Assembly: GCF_003688935.1 (NCBI RefSeq)
Contig: NZ_REGE01000006.1
Span: 1 to 64,000, forward strand
Direction of reading: 5' to 3'
Length of the DNA stretch: 64,000 bases
Source: Corynebacterium macginleyi
Lineage (GTDB): Bacteria; Actinomycetota; Actinomycetes; Mycobacteriales; Mycobacteriaceae
The position numbers were made by a program, and so were the translations under genes. How positions within the stretch are numbered: the first letter of the stretch is position 1; each line of letters starts with the position of its first letter. A model generated the notes under the pieces. That model searched no databases, was not told the origin of the DNA, and worked only from the letters and a program-made list of their open reading frames with translations. Below, piece after piece: positions 51,001-58,292 of the stretch.

Positions 51001-51958
51001 GCCCCGGAATCATCCGTTGCGCGCAGGCGACGACCGTCGCCTCCGTGGGGCCGTAGGTATTCCACATCTCACGGTCCTCGGTGGCTAGGCGGTCCACCAA
51101 TTCCTGGGAGCAGGCCTCGCCGCCGACGATGAGCAGACGGATATTATCCAACGCTTCCGCCGGCCACAGGCCCGCCAGAGTAGGAACCGTGGAGACGACG
51201 GTGATATCGCGGCGAATCAGCCACGGTCCGAGGTCCATGCCGGATCGCACCAAGGAACGCGGGGCCGGAACCAGGCACCCGCCGTGACCCCAGGCCAGCC
51301 ACATTTCCTCGCAGGAGGCGTCGAAAGCAACGGAGAGTCCGGCCAGCACGCGGTCTTCGGGGCCGAGCGGGCCGTGGGGATGATCGATGAGAAAGAGACC
51401 AGCCTCCGCGTCCACGAAGGCGGCCGCCGAGCGGTGGCTCACGGCTACGCCCTTGGGCTTGCCCGTGGATCCAGAGGTAAAGATAATCCACGCGATGTCC
51501 TCAGGCTGTGGGGCTTCTATCTCCTCGGCTGTGGGGCGAGGGGTCTCGCGCAGGAAGCGGAAGCCGTCATCGCTAAAAAGACCATCGATATCGGCTTCAT
51601 CAAAAACCATTTCCGCGCGTTCATCCGGATCGTCCGCGTCTACTGGTACATAGGCTGCACCGACGGCCAGGGTGGAGAGGATGGCGAGGTAAAGATCCCG
51701 CTTGCCGGAGGTCATCCGGATGCCGATGCGATCGCCACGGCGCACGCCGTTGGCGTGCAGCTCCGCTGACCACGCCTGGACCTCGTGGATGAGTTCGGCG
51801 TAGGTGATAACTTCGCCATCGTCAAGCGCGGCGGCTTCCGGGTGAATCTCAGCGGTGGTGGTAATGATGTCCCACAACGTGCGCGGGCGCGGGGCCAGAT
51901 CGCGCAGGAGGTACTGGGGTGGAGTACTGGGACTGCTACACTCTTCGGGTTCGTCCAT
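48050..51958 (-). CDS. Pls/PosA-type single-module nonribosomal peptide synthetase (poly-amino-acid synthetase-like)
   Basis: The 1302-residue membrane enzyme has the architecture of epsilon-poly-L-lysine synthetase. An adenylation domain covers about 25-505 (A3 IIFTSGSTGKPKG, A4 FDASCEEMW, A5 NTYGPTE, A7 YRTGD, A10 TSGKVDK with Lys492). A carrier domain covers about 512-582 (FFDLGGTSL, phosphopantetheine Ser545). Six membrane segments lie near 614-632, 645-663, 843-866, 878-900, 1095-1117 and 1120-1145. They separate three left-handed beta-helix acyltransferase-like domains (about 765-825, 955-1055, 1190-1302). There is no condensation or thioesterase domain. The specificity positions read D-A-E-S-I-G-T-V-V-K, close to the lysine code. 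The start lies two bases from the MarR stop. Confidence 0.9.
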   Translation of the reverse strand: MDEPEECSSPSTPPQYLLRDLAPRPRTLWDIITTTAEIHPEAAALDDGEVITYAELIHEVQAWSAELHANGVRRGDRIGIRMTSGKRDLYLAILSTLAVGAAYVPVDADDPDERAEMVFDEADIDGLFSDDGFRFLRETPRPTAEEIEAPQPEDIAWIIFTSGSTGKPKGVAVSHRSAAAFVDAEAGLFLIDHPHGPLGPEDRVLAGLSVAFDASCEEMWLAWGHGGCLVPAPRSLVRSGMDLGPWLIRRDITVVSTVPTLAGLWPAEALDNIRLLIVGGEACSQELVDRLATEDREMWNTYGPTEATVVACAQRMIPGRAVSIGLPLNGWDLVVIDKQGQPVGLGETGELVIGGVGLASYLDPQKDAEKYAPLKAMGWQRAYRTGDHVRLEEDGLYFVGRVDDQVKIGGRRIELGEVEANVAALDNVYNSAVAVQKTPGGESVLVGYVSLDDEARGFNHGVAHARLAETMPAALVPRICVMDELPVRTSGKVDKKALPWPLPGVGVESSTLTKTEKWLAELWVETLGVSVEDENADFFDLGGTSLAAATLVGHIRTRYPTVAVRDLYDHPRLGSLAELIAGAEPRPEAEQQEPLREVSPVGAKTRVAQTLLQIPAMTLAATSWLAWLMLGSTVASTLGVGWAQSFPWWLSIALVLIFATPLGRIPIGGFGARLITAGITPGDYPRGGSTHLRIWAAERWADASGSRSIAGATWVNNYARALGVKMKRGVDLHSLPPVTGLLTLGKQAAVEPEVDLTGYWLDGDVLHVGAIDIKEGARVGARSTLLPGTVVGKYAHVEAGSTVTGRKKIKDGQRWSGSPAKKVGRSKHRFPSKPPKRRPWWVAIYGATSLFLAAQPLIALLIGAIVDLALVHFISGNRFIGAVLFAPFAALVAFATYMLQTWLGVRVLSIGISPGVNPVRSAAGWRLWAIERLMDEARTQLFPLYASQLTPRWLRALGARIGKDVEISTAVMIPAFTDIKDGAFLADDTMIGGYELGGGWIHSGEAKVGKRSFVGNSGITAPGRKLSKNSLVAVLSSTPKKTTSGANWWGSPPERMRRVTAQIDAPAESAEALTYNPGFKVKAARGVVETMRLLAPMFSAMLLAATLGTLYYLLADVGFLTTWVLSGLVLMTMGAIAMAVTIAVKWICVGTHSTADHPLWSTFVWLNELQDTFVEVVAAPWFFQHTYGTGEINLGLRGLGVDIGKGAWIDSYWFPETDLCHVGAGASVGPGTVVQTHLFQDRVMSLDTVTIAAGATLASHSVALPASLIGESSTVGPGSLVMRGDRVPANATWQGNPIEPWG

Positions 51959-51960
51959 TC

Positions 51961-52419
51961 CTATACCTCGTCCTCGTCCGCAGCGATAATGGCTTTGGCC
52001 AGCTTACGCAGGTGTTTGAGCTGCTTATTGGTGGATACGTCGAGCGCCTCATCCTCGGCGGAGGCGACGAGTTCTGCCAGATCCTTATGGGTCTTGGTGC
52101 CCTTTTTGGTGCACGCCACGATTTGGCGGCGGCGGTCCTTGGGATCGCGCTCGCGCTTGGCCCAACCGCGGTCCTCGAGGGCATCAATAAGCCGCACCAT
52201 ATCGGAGGCGTCAATGGCCAAAGTTTCAGACAGAAAGGATTGTGAGGCGGCATCCGCCTCGACGAGACAGGTAAGCACCCAGAACTCGCGGATCGTCGTC
52301 TGCTTGGTCTGCAGGGCTAGCTCGACGCCATCCCGGGTGCGGCGGCGCAGGCGCTCTAATTGGAAGGACGGGGATTCGAGCAGGGAGGTAGGTATGCCAG
52401 AAGTATTAGTTGAAGACAT
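51961..52419 (-). CDS. MarR-family transcriptional regulator
   Basis: A winged-helix regulator of 152 residues. The DNA-binding core is TIREFWVLTCLVEADAASQS followed by ETLAIDASDMVRLIDALEDR and wing residues DPKDRRRQIVACTKKGTKTH. Flanking helices provide dimerisation. It is immediately upstream of the Pls-type synthetase gene (2-base gap), so it almost certainly shares its transcript and is the likely regulator, possibly responding to the product or a phenolic ligand. Confidence 0.9.
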   Translation of the reverse strand: MSSTNTSGIPTSLLESPSFQLERLRRRTRDGVELALQTKQTTIREFWVLTCLVEADAASQSFLSETLAIDASDMVRLIDALEDRGWAKRERDPKDRRRQIVACTKKGTKTHKDLAELVASAEDEALDVSTNKQLKHLRKLAKAIIAADEDEV

Positions 52420-52456
52420 ACCATCATCATAATCTTAAAAGATGGGTAAAGGCCAA

Positions 52457-52753
52457 TTAATTACGGATAACGGGCAGGCCATCCGCCTCCCACTGGCTGG
52501 TTCCGCCCTCGACATTAAACGCGTTCCACCCCAGAGCGTGCTCCAGGTATTGGCATACCTGCGCGCTACGTCCGCCCGAGTGGCAAATGACGTAAATATC
52601 GCGGTCCGGGTCGATTTCCTGGATGCGATCATTTATCTCACTCATGGGAATATGGGTGGCACCCTGCGCGTGCACGGTGGCCCACTCGTCGTTTTCGCGC
52701 ACATCGATAAGCTGCGCGCCTGCTGGAACTTCCGTGGGTTGTACTTTTTCCAT
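52457..52753 (-). CDS. Rhodanese-like domain protein
   Basis: A single-domain sulfurtransferase-type protein of 98 residues. It has GAQLIDVRENDEWATVHAQGATHIPM and the active-site loop VICHSGGRSAQVCQYL with catalytic Cys. It may act as a sulfur carrier or in stress response; no partner gene is linked. It lies 37 bases upstream of marR and 24 bases downstream of the response regulator in the same direction. Confidence 0.9.
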   Translation of the reverse strand: MEKVQPTEVPAGAQLIDVRENDEWATVHAQGATHIPMSEINDRIQEIDPDRDIYVICHSGGRSAQVCQYLEHALGWNAFNVEGGTSQWEADGLPVIRN

Positions 52754-52777
52754 ACCCCGTAGTCTACGTGCCGCACG

Positions 52778-53446
52778 CTAGCCGCCGTAGGTGGCCGCGG
52801 ACAGGTAGTGCAAAATCGCCTTCACGCGGCGGTTATCCTCGCTGGGATCCAGGCGCAGCTTGGTAAAGATATTGGACACGTGCTTGGCCACCGCTGCATT
52901 GGATAGCACCAGCTCGGCGGCGATGTCCTTATTGGACTTCCCGCGCGACATCAGCTCTAGGACCTCGCGCTCGCGCGGGCTGAGTTCGCCCAACCCGCTG
53001 CGCCCAGAGCGCATCAGCGCCTGCGCCACCGTCGGATCGATGACCGTGTCGCCCTGGGCCACCACCTCGAGACTGGCCAGGAAATCGCGCACCTCAGAGA
53101 CGCGATCCTTAAGCAGGTATCCAGTGCCCGCATCCGGCGAATCAAAGAGCGCTACCGCATACGCCGGCGCCACGTACTGCGATAGCACCATCACCGGCAG
53201 GCCCGGATAGGCGCGGCGCAGCGCCACCGCTGCCTTCAGCCCATCATCGCCCATCTCTGGCGGCATGCGCACATCCGTTATCACCACATCCGGCAACTGG
53301 GCACTCAGTTTGCCGATTACCCTCTCCAGTTCCACCGCCGTTCCCGCCCTGCCCACAACCTCGTGGCCGCGGCGCTCCAAGAGCCCGGCAAGGCCCTCGC
53401 GCAGGATCGCGGAGTCATCCGCAATCACAATCCTCAATCCACTCAT
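52778..53446 (-). CDS. NarL/LuxR-family response regulator
   Basis: From ATG 53446 the product is 222 residues. The receiver domain has LRIVIADDSAILREGLAGLL at the start and VVITDVRMPPEMGDDGL with the phospho-acceptor Asp, plus the conserved Lys in YLLKDRVSE. The C-terminal LuxR helix-turn-helix is LSPREREVLELMSRGKSNKD then IAAELVLSNAAVAKHVSNIF. The ATG overlaps the histidine kinase stop (ATGA). The 16-residue upstream frame overlaps the kinase and is not used. It probably controls the divergent ABC transporter at 54242. Confidence 0.92.
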   Translation of the reverse strand: MSGLRIVIADDSAILREGLAGLLERRGHEVVGRAGTAVELERVIGKLSAQLPDVVITDVRMPPEMGDDGLKAAVALRRAYPGLPVMVLSQYVAPAYAVALFDSPDAGTGYLLKDRVSEVRDFLASLEVVAQGDTVIDPTVAQALMRSGRSGLGELSPREREVLELMSRGKSNKDIAAELVLSNAAVAKHVSNIFTKLRLDPSEDNRRVKAILHYLSAATYGG

Positions 53447-54141
53447 GCTGATACTCCCGTCTGCCCGCGCTCCAAAAGGAGCGGGATCGTGCACCTTACC
53501 CGCGTCGGGCCGCCCTCCGGCGAGGACAGCGACATCTCCCCGCCAAAAGCTGCTAGCCGCTCAGCCATGCCAGAAAGCCCGCGCCCCGGCTCCACCCGCG
53601 CCCCGCCCAGGCCCTCATCCACCACCGAGATACGCAGCGCCGCATCCGAGGTGATGAGCACCGAGACCGGCGCGCCCGGAGCGTGCTTGGCGGCATTTGT
53701 CAGCGCCTCGGTGCCGAAGAAATAACCGCAGGCCAGCACGCTGGCGGAAAGTCGCGGCAACGGGTGTGGGGCGTAGACGCTGACGTGGGGGCCGTGGGCG
53801 GAGGCGGCATCGGCAAGCGCGGCCACCAAACCGTGATCCTGGAGGACCTGCGGGTGAATGCCGTGCACCGTAGCGCGCAGCGAACGCAGGCCGCGATCCA
53901 CGTCCCGCTTCGCAGCCTCCAGCAGCTCGGACTCGGCGCCGGTGGAATCCAGCAGGGCTTCACCGAGCTTCATGCTGGCCGCCACCAAATATTGCTGCGC
54001 GCCATCGTGCAGATCGCGCTCGATGCGGGCGCGTTCTACCTCGTAGGCATCCGCAATCGCGCGGCGGGAGGCCGTCAGCTCCGCGATGACCCGCGCCTGC
54101 CGCTCCTCATTGCTGGTGGTCTGCTTCTTGCTGAAAAACAC
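53443..54141 (-). CDS. Sensor-less histidine kinase (HisKA_3 type)
   Basis: From GTG 54141 (preceded by ttgggag) the product is 232 residues with no membrane segment. The dimerisation box has the phosphorylated His in ARIERDLHDGAQQYLVAASM. The ATPase domain has GYFFGTEALTNAAKHAPGAP (N-box) and VDEGLGGARVEPGRGLSGMA (G-box). The open frame continues to 54900, but that part is antisense to the ABC ATPase gene and is rejected. Without a sensor domain it must sense via a partner, perhaps the ABC permease encoded next door, or a cytoplasmic ligand. Confidence 0.87.
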   Translation of the reverse strand: MFFSKKQTTSNEERQARVIAELTASRRAIADAYEVERARIERDLHDGAQQYLVAASMKLGEALLDSTGAESELLEAAKRDVDRGLRSLRATVHGIHPQVLQDHGLVAALADAASAHGPHVSVYAPHPLPRLSASVLACGYFFGTEALTNAAKHAPGAPVSVLITSDAALRISVVDEGLGGARVEPGRGLSGMAERLAAFGGEMSLSSPEGGPTRVRCTIPLLLERGQTGVSA

Positions 54142-54241
54142 ACTCCCAAGCCTAATCGCGCGCACCCCAGGCAGGGGTAAAGCTAGCACTACCTGGAAAG
54201 TATCCTTAGCGCTGTAGAAATAGAGCGCCCGGCACGGTGAA

Positions 54242-54937
54242 ATGAACAGCATGACACAGACACTTTCCCTCCACGACATCACGAAGGATTTCGGCGGCGG
54301 CCCCGTGCTGGCCGGCATCACCCTGGACATCACCCCAGGCGAGCTCGTTGCCATCATGGGGCCCTCCGGCTCCGGCAAATCCACGCTGCTGCACTGCATG
54401 TCCGGCGTGCTCACGCCCACCGACGGCACCGTGCGCTTCGGCGACGCGGACATCTCTACGCTTTCCGATGCCGCCCGCTCCCGCACCCGCCTCCGCCACT
54501 TCGGCTTCGTCTTCCAAGATGGACAGCTGCTGCCGGAGCTGAGCAACCTGGACAATGTGGCGCTGCCCGCGATGCTCAACGGCATGGGCCGGCGCGCGGC
54601 CCGTTCGAAGGCCATATCGCTGCTCGACCAGCTCGGGCTCGGCGACCTCGCGGACCGCCGCCCCGCCCAAGTCTCCGGCGGCCAGGCCCAGCGCGTGACC
54701 ATCGCCCGCGCCCTCGTGGCCAACCCCAGCGTCATCTTTGCCGATGAACCCACCGGTGCCCTCGACCAAGCCACCGGCCACGAGGTCATGCAGATGCTGA
54801 CCACTACCGTGCGCCAATCCGGCGCCAGCCTCGTCATGGTCACCCACGACCCCAAGGTGGCGGAGTGGATGCAGCGCCGCGTGGAAATCCGCGACGGCAT
54901 TATTCACGATGACCGCCGCCTGGGGGTGCAGCCATGA
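54242..54937 (+). CDS. ABC transporter ATP-binding protein (MacB/LolD type)
   Basis: The 231-residue ATPase has Walker A GPSGSGKSTLLH, Q-loop FVFQDGQLLPELSNLDNVAL, signature VSGGQAQRVTIARALV, Walker B VIFADEPTGALDQATG and H-loop MVTHDPKVAEW. The LolD-like signature indicates pairing with FtsX-type permeases. The start overlaps no other gene. A roughly 100-base spacer separates it from the divergent kinase gene and should hold the regulated promoter. The stop overlaps the permease ATG (ATGA). Confidence 0.93.
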   Translation: MNSMTQTLSLHDITKDFGGGPVLAGITLDITPGELVAIMGPSGSGKSTLLHCMSGVLTPTDGTVRFGDADISTLSDAARSRTRLRHFGFVFQDGQLLPELSNLDNVALPAMLNGMGRRAARSKAISLLDQLGLGDLADRRPAQVSGGQAQRVTIARALVANPSVIFADEPTGALDQATGHEVMQMLTTTVRQSGASLVMVTHDPKVAEWMQRRVEIRDGIIHDDRRLGVQP

Positions 54938-56334
54938 GCACCGCGACCCTAGTCTTCGGTCTCCAGCGCGAATCCATCCGCGCCCGCTCCGGCGCGGGCA
55001 TCGTCAGCGTGCTCGCCATCGTGAGCCTGACGCTGGGCTCCGCCATCGCCTTCCTCGTCGCCGGCGGCACCTGGATGTTCTGGCAGCGCGCCCACCACCC
55101 AGAATCTGCCGTGCCCGCCCTGCGTGCGGCCGCCGGCGAAACCCCGGAGAATTACTTCATGCCCTGGTTCGTCCTCGCGCTCACGGCCTGCGCGTTTATC
55201 GTTCCCGCACTGTTTAACCTGACCGCGCAGGCCGCCGTCCTCGGCGCCTCCGGCCGGGAACAGCGCCTGTCCACCCTCCGCCTGCTGGGCCTAAGCTCCC
55301 ACCAAGTTGAGCGCATGGCCGCCGTCGAGACCGGCATCCAAGCGCTCATCGGCATCGTGCTGGGCTGGCTCATCAGCGTGCTTATCGCCCCTGTCTTCAC
55401 GCACGTAAAATTCCAGGACCGCCCCGTCGCCTTCGAAGAAATCATCCTGCCCTGGTGGGGATACCTCGCGGTGGCTGCGTGCCTCTTCCTCCTTGCCCTT
55501 GCCGCGGCGCTTGCCGGCATGCGGCGCGTGCGCGTTAGCCCCCTCGGCGTGGCTAAACGCCAGATGCCTGCCGCCTTTAGGTGGTGGCGCCTTATCGCCT
55601 TCCTCCTCATCGTTACCATCGGTGGTGTCCTGCTCAAAGGTCAATCCGGCACCCCCGAAATCTCCGTGGCCGTCGTACTCTTCGCGGTGGTCATGAGCAT
55701 CAACCTCGTCGCGCCCTACCTTCTGCAAACTGGTGCCCGCCTTTTGGCTTTGCTCCCCGGCACCGCACACCTCGTGGCCTGTCAGCGAGTCAACTCCAAT
55801 GCCCGCCGCGCCTGGCGGCAAAGTGCAGCCATCGGCTTCTTCGGCTTCCTCGCCGGCTTCCTCATGGGCGCGCCCATGGGTACCGACGCCCTGGCTACCG
55901 CTCTGAAGGAAGAACAAGAAACGGGCATCATGTTCCGGGATGTGTCCACCGGCGCCATCCTGACCTTGCTCTTCGGCTTCGCTTTGACCAGCATGTCCAT
56001 CTTCTTAGGCCAAGTATCGTCCGCCTTCGAAGACAAGGAACTCATCCGCTCCCTCGACCTGATGGGCGTGCCGCGCCGCTTCCAACTCCGCACGAACGCC
56101 CTCGCCGTGATGGGTCCCATCGTCGCGCTCAGCGTCTTCGGCTTCCTCTTCGGCGGTGGCATCGCCGGGCTGATGTTCTTGAGCATCGTCTGGGACGAAG
56201 GCGTTGACCTCGCCGGGCGGCTCCTCATTTCCTTCAGCTTCCTCGCCGTGGGCTGGGCAGTGACCTTCCTTGCCATCGCGCTCGTCGAGCCCCTGCGCGG
56301 CCACGTTCTCCGGAATGGACGTCGCAAGGAATAG
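54934..56334 (+). CDS. FtsX-like ABC transporter permease
   Basis: A 466-residue membrane protein with two FtsX-type halves. Hydrophobic segments include VLAIVSLTLGSAIAFLVAGG, WFVLALTACAFIVPALFNL, GYLAVAACLFLLALAAALAG and three near the C-terminus (FGFALTSMSIFL, VALSVFGFLFGGGIAGLMFL, FSFLAVGWAVTFLAIALVEP). The cytoplasmic coupling motif is EQRLSTLRLLGLSSHQVERM. In the first half the motif RRVRVSPLGVAKRQ marks the family. Such single-permease systems next to two-component genes often export antimicrobial peptides or drugs; this is inferred. Confidence 0.9.
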   Translation: MSTATLVFGLQRESIRARSGAGIVSVLAIVSLTLGSAIAFLVAGGTWMFWQRAHHPESAVPALRAAAGETPENYFMPWFVLALTACAFIVPALFNLTAQAAVLGASGREQRLSTLRLLGLSSHQVERMAAVETGIQALIGIVLGWLISVLIAPVFTHVKFQDRPVAFEEIILPWWGYLAVAACLFLLALAAALAGMRRVRVSPLGVAKRQMPAAFRWWRLIAFLLIVTIGGVLLKGQSGTPEISVAVVLFAVVMSINLVAPYLLQTGARLLALLPGTAHLVACQRVNSNARRAWRQSAAIGFFGFLAGFLMGAPMGTDALATALKEEQETGIMFRDVSTGAILTLLFGFALTSMSIFLGQVSSAFEDKELIRSLDLMGVPRRFQLRTNALAVMGPIVALSVFGFLFGGGIAGLMFLSIVWDEGVDLAGRLLISFSFLAVGWAVTFLAIALVEPLRGHVLRNGRRKE

Positions 56335-56519
56335 CTGGTCACCGGCGTCTGCGCTGGGTCTTGTCTTGGGCAGTGCTTTCCTGCACTTCGCCCGCCTTAG
56401 ACCCGGCCTTGGTCCTAGCCCAGGCTCTGGCCCGGCTAGGCCTGTTTCGGGCTTTGCACTGGTCAGCTGTTGCGTCGGCTCTTGCTCTAGTGCCGTGCGA
56501 CTGTTGTGCTGGCCTTGCT

Positions 56520-57350
56520 CTAGTGCTGTGCGCCTTCATTCCGCCACAAGCGGTGCCATTGCCACGGCGGCCGCGCAAAGGGCCGTTTATTCTTTGCCGT
56601 GGCTTTTATCTGCTGCACCACGAAATCAGGGTAGTAGTCGATCGTCGTCGCGGTGAAGTGGAGGGGTTTCCAGCCGCGATGCACGGCATCGTTAAGCTTG
56701 TGGCGATCCACTTCAAACTGGCGACGGTTTTCTCCCCGGTGGTAAGCGTAACCATCGACCTCGATAGCAATCTTGTGCTCTTTAATAATCAAATCCCAGT
56801 GGTAGGGACCTATTTTTATATTGTTCTGGACCGTGAAATGCGGTGCGAGGGCGCGCGTTAACTGGCGCTCTGGCACGCTATCGGTGCCGATAATTGCCCT
56901 GTCCAAGGCACGTTTTACCGACTGTGGAAACCGCTGGTAGTCTAGCTTATTCAGCTCTAGCCGGCTGACCCCGTCCTTGCCGGAGTAGAAGTCCTCGAGG
57001 AAGGCGACGGCGTCATCCTCCCGCATTGCTTCGACCGCCTGCAGTGGATTGCATACGGTTACCCCGTCCCAGGTCAACGCGCCTTTCGGCCGAGCACGGC
57101 GCGAAGTGAAGTATTTACTAGACGGCAGCGATGAACTGCGCAGAAACTCTAGCGGAAAGCGCAGTGGCTTATCCACGTGCTTGAGAGCGGCCGAGTAGCC
57201 GTCGAGCGCACAATCCGGCCATTGCTCGCTCATGATGCGCGCGAGTTGGTTCGGCGTCGGCTCCTCTGACAGGCAGAAGCCGTTCGCAATCCGGACGGCT
57301 CCCCGGCGTACAGCCTGCTGAGCGGCACTCTTCCCCCGAAAAATTTCCAT
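56520..57350 (-). CDS. DUF559-like endonuclease-fold protein
   Basis: From ATG 57350 the product is 276 residues (the frame opens at 57494). The N-terminal half has a type-IV abortive-infection-like/helical arrangement seen in many actinobacterial DUF559 proteins (AVRRGAVRIANGFCLSEE, CNPLQAVEAMREDDAVAFLE). The C-terminal VSR/PD-(D/E)xK-like fold contains PYHWDLIIKEHKIAIEVDGY followed by FEVDRHKLND. The D…E-V-D pattern is the probable catalytic site. The role is unknown; related proteins are common and not tied to one system. Confidence 0.75.
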   Translation of the reverse strand: MEIFRGKSAAQQAVRRGAVRIANGFCLSEEPTPNQLARIMSEQWPDCALDGYSAALKHVDKPLRFPLEFLRSSSLPSSKYFTSRRARPKGALTWDGVTVCNPLQAVEAMREDDAVAFLEDFYSGKDGVSRLELNKLDYQRFPQSVKRALDRAIIGTDSVPERQLTRALAPHFTVQNNIKIGPYHWDLIIKEHKIAIEVDGYAYHRGENRRQFEVDRHKLNDAVHRGWKPLHFTATTIDYYPDFVVQQIKATAKNKRPFARPPWQWHRLWRNEGAQH

Positions 57351-57736
57351 TCGTATCCCTTGATCCCCCGAAACGAAGGTTGTGTGGCGGTGGGCTTCAG
57401 TGCTTGGGTGCTGTTGGGTGTTTGGGCGGCTTGTTCTTAAGGTGATGTGGTCCGATTCAACCTCGGATGGTGCTTGTTTGATGCGTTTTAACAAATAGTG
57501 GCCGCGAATACCATGGTTTCAGCCGCCTATTTACGAAAACGCATCAGATAGCCGCCCCGCAGTCCAGCCAACCGCTACAACGGGCAAGCCAGCCGTTACA
57601 ACAGGCCGACTGGCCGCCCCGCAGGCTAGCCAGCCACCACAACAGGCCAGCTGGCCGCGAACCCGCGCGGCCAGGCAGCTCCGCAGGCCCCGTAAACCCC
57701 AAAAACCCGCCGCAATTCCCAGACAACGGCCGCGGC
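57351..57736. other. Intergenic region with GC-rich imperfect repeats
   Basis: Between the DUF559-like gene and ppa. From about 57545 to 57700 related strings recur: ccgccccgcag twice, cagccaaccgctacaac / cagccgttacaac / cagccaccacaac, and caggccgactgg / caggccagctgg. They form an imperfect tandem array of roughly 20-60-base units without a gene. Function is unknown. Confidence 0.45.
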
Positions 57737-58210
57737 CTACTTCAGGCGCGCCTTGGCCTCTTCCAAAATCTTCTCGGCCTCGGCCTTGTTGCCCCAGCCG
57801 GAGCCGGAAACTTCCTTGTTGGGCTCGAGGTCTTTGTAGTGGACAAAGAAGTGCTCGACTTCGTCCTTGATGTGCTGTTCCACATCGTCGATGTCCTGGT
57901 AGCGATCCCAGCGTGGGTCATCGATGACGGCGAGCAGCTTATCGTCGCCACCAGCTTCATCGGTCATCTTGAACACACCGACGATGCGGGCCTCAACGAT
58001 GACACCAGGGAAAACGGGCTCGGGGAGGATGACAAGGGCGTCGAGAGGGTCGCCGTCTTCGCCCAGCGTGTGGTCGATGAAACCGTAGTTGGCCGGGTAG
58101 GCCATTGGTGTGAACAGGTAGCGGTCCAGGTAGACCTTGCCGGACTCGTGGTCCACCTCGTACTTATTGCGAGAGCCCTTTGGGATTTCAATGGTTACTT
58201 CAATGCTCAC
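57737..58210 (-). CDS. ppa: Inorganic pyrophosphatase
   Basis: Hydrolyses pyrophosphate from biosynthetic reactions. From GTG 58210 (RBS ggagg, 9 bases) the product is 157 residues, the usual size for actinobacterial family I enzymes. It contains [40 protein letters not shown] (metal-binding Asp cluster, D-G-D-P-L-D) and [18 protein letters not shown]. The 326-residue open frame is antisense to dacB upstream of this point and is rejected. Divergent from dacB. Confidence 0.95.
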   Translation of the reverse strand: MSIEVTIEIPKGSRNKYEVDHESGKVYLDRYLFTPMAYPANYGFIDHTLGEDGDPLDALVILPEPVFPGVIVEARIVGVFKMTDEAGGDDKLLAVIDDPRWDRYQDIDDVEQHIKDEVEHFFVHYKDLEPNKEVSGSGWGNKAEAEKILEEAKARLK

Positions 58211-58292
58211 AGTGATGTCCTCCATGTGGAATTGGGTATTAATTACTGTCAATAGTCTAGCGCGTCGCCCTTCCGCGCTAGGGTTAGTGGCG

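Noticed and set aside
54142..54900. N-terminal 253-residue extension of the histidine kinase frame
   Set aside because: It is antisense to the well-supported ABC ATPase gene, has no sensor or membrane features, and a GTG with upstream gggag exists at 54141.
58137..58292. Upstream extension of dacB
   Set aside because: TTG start, overlaps ppa on the other strand; the signal peptide begins at ATG 58293.
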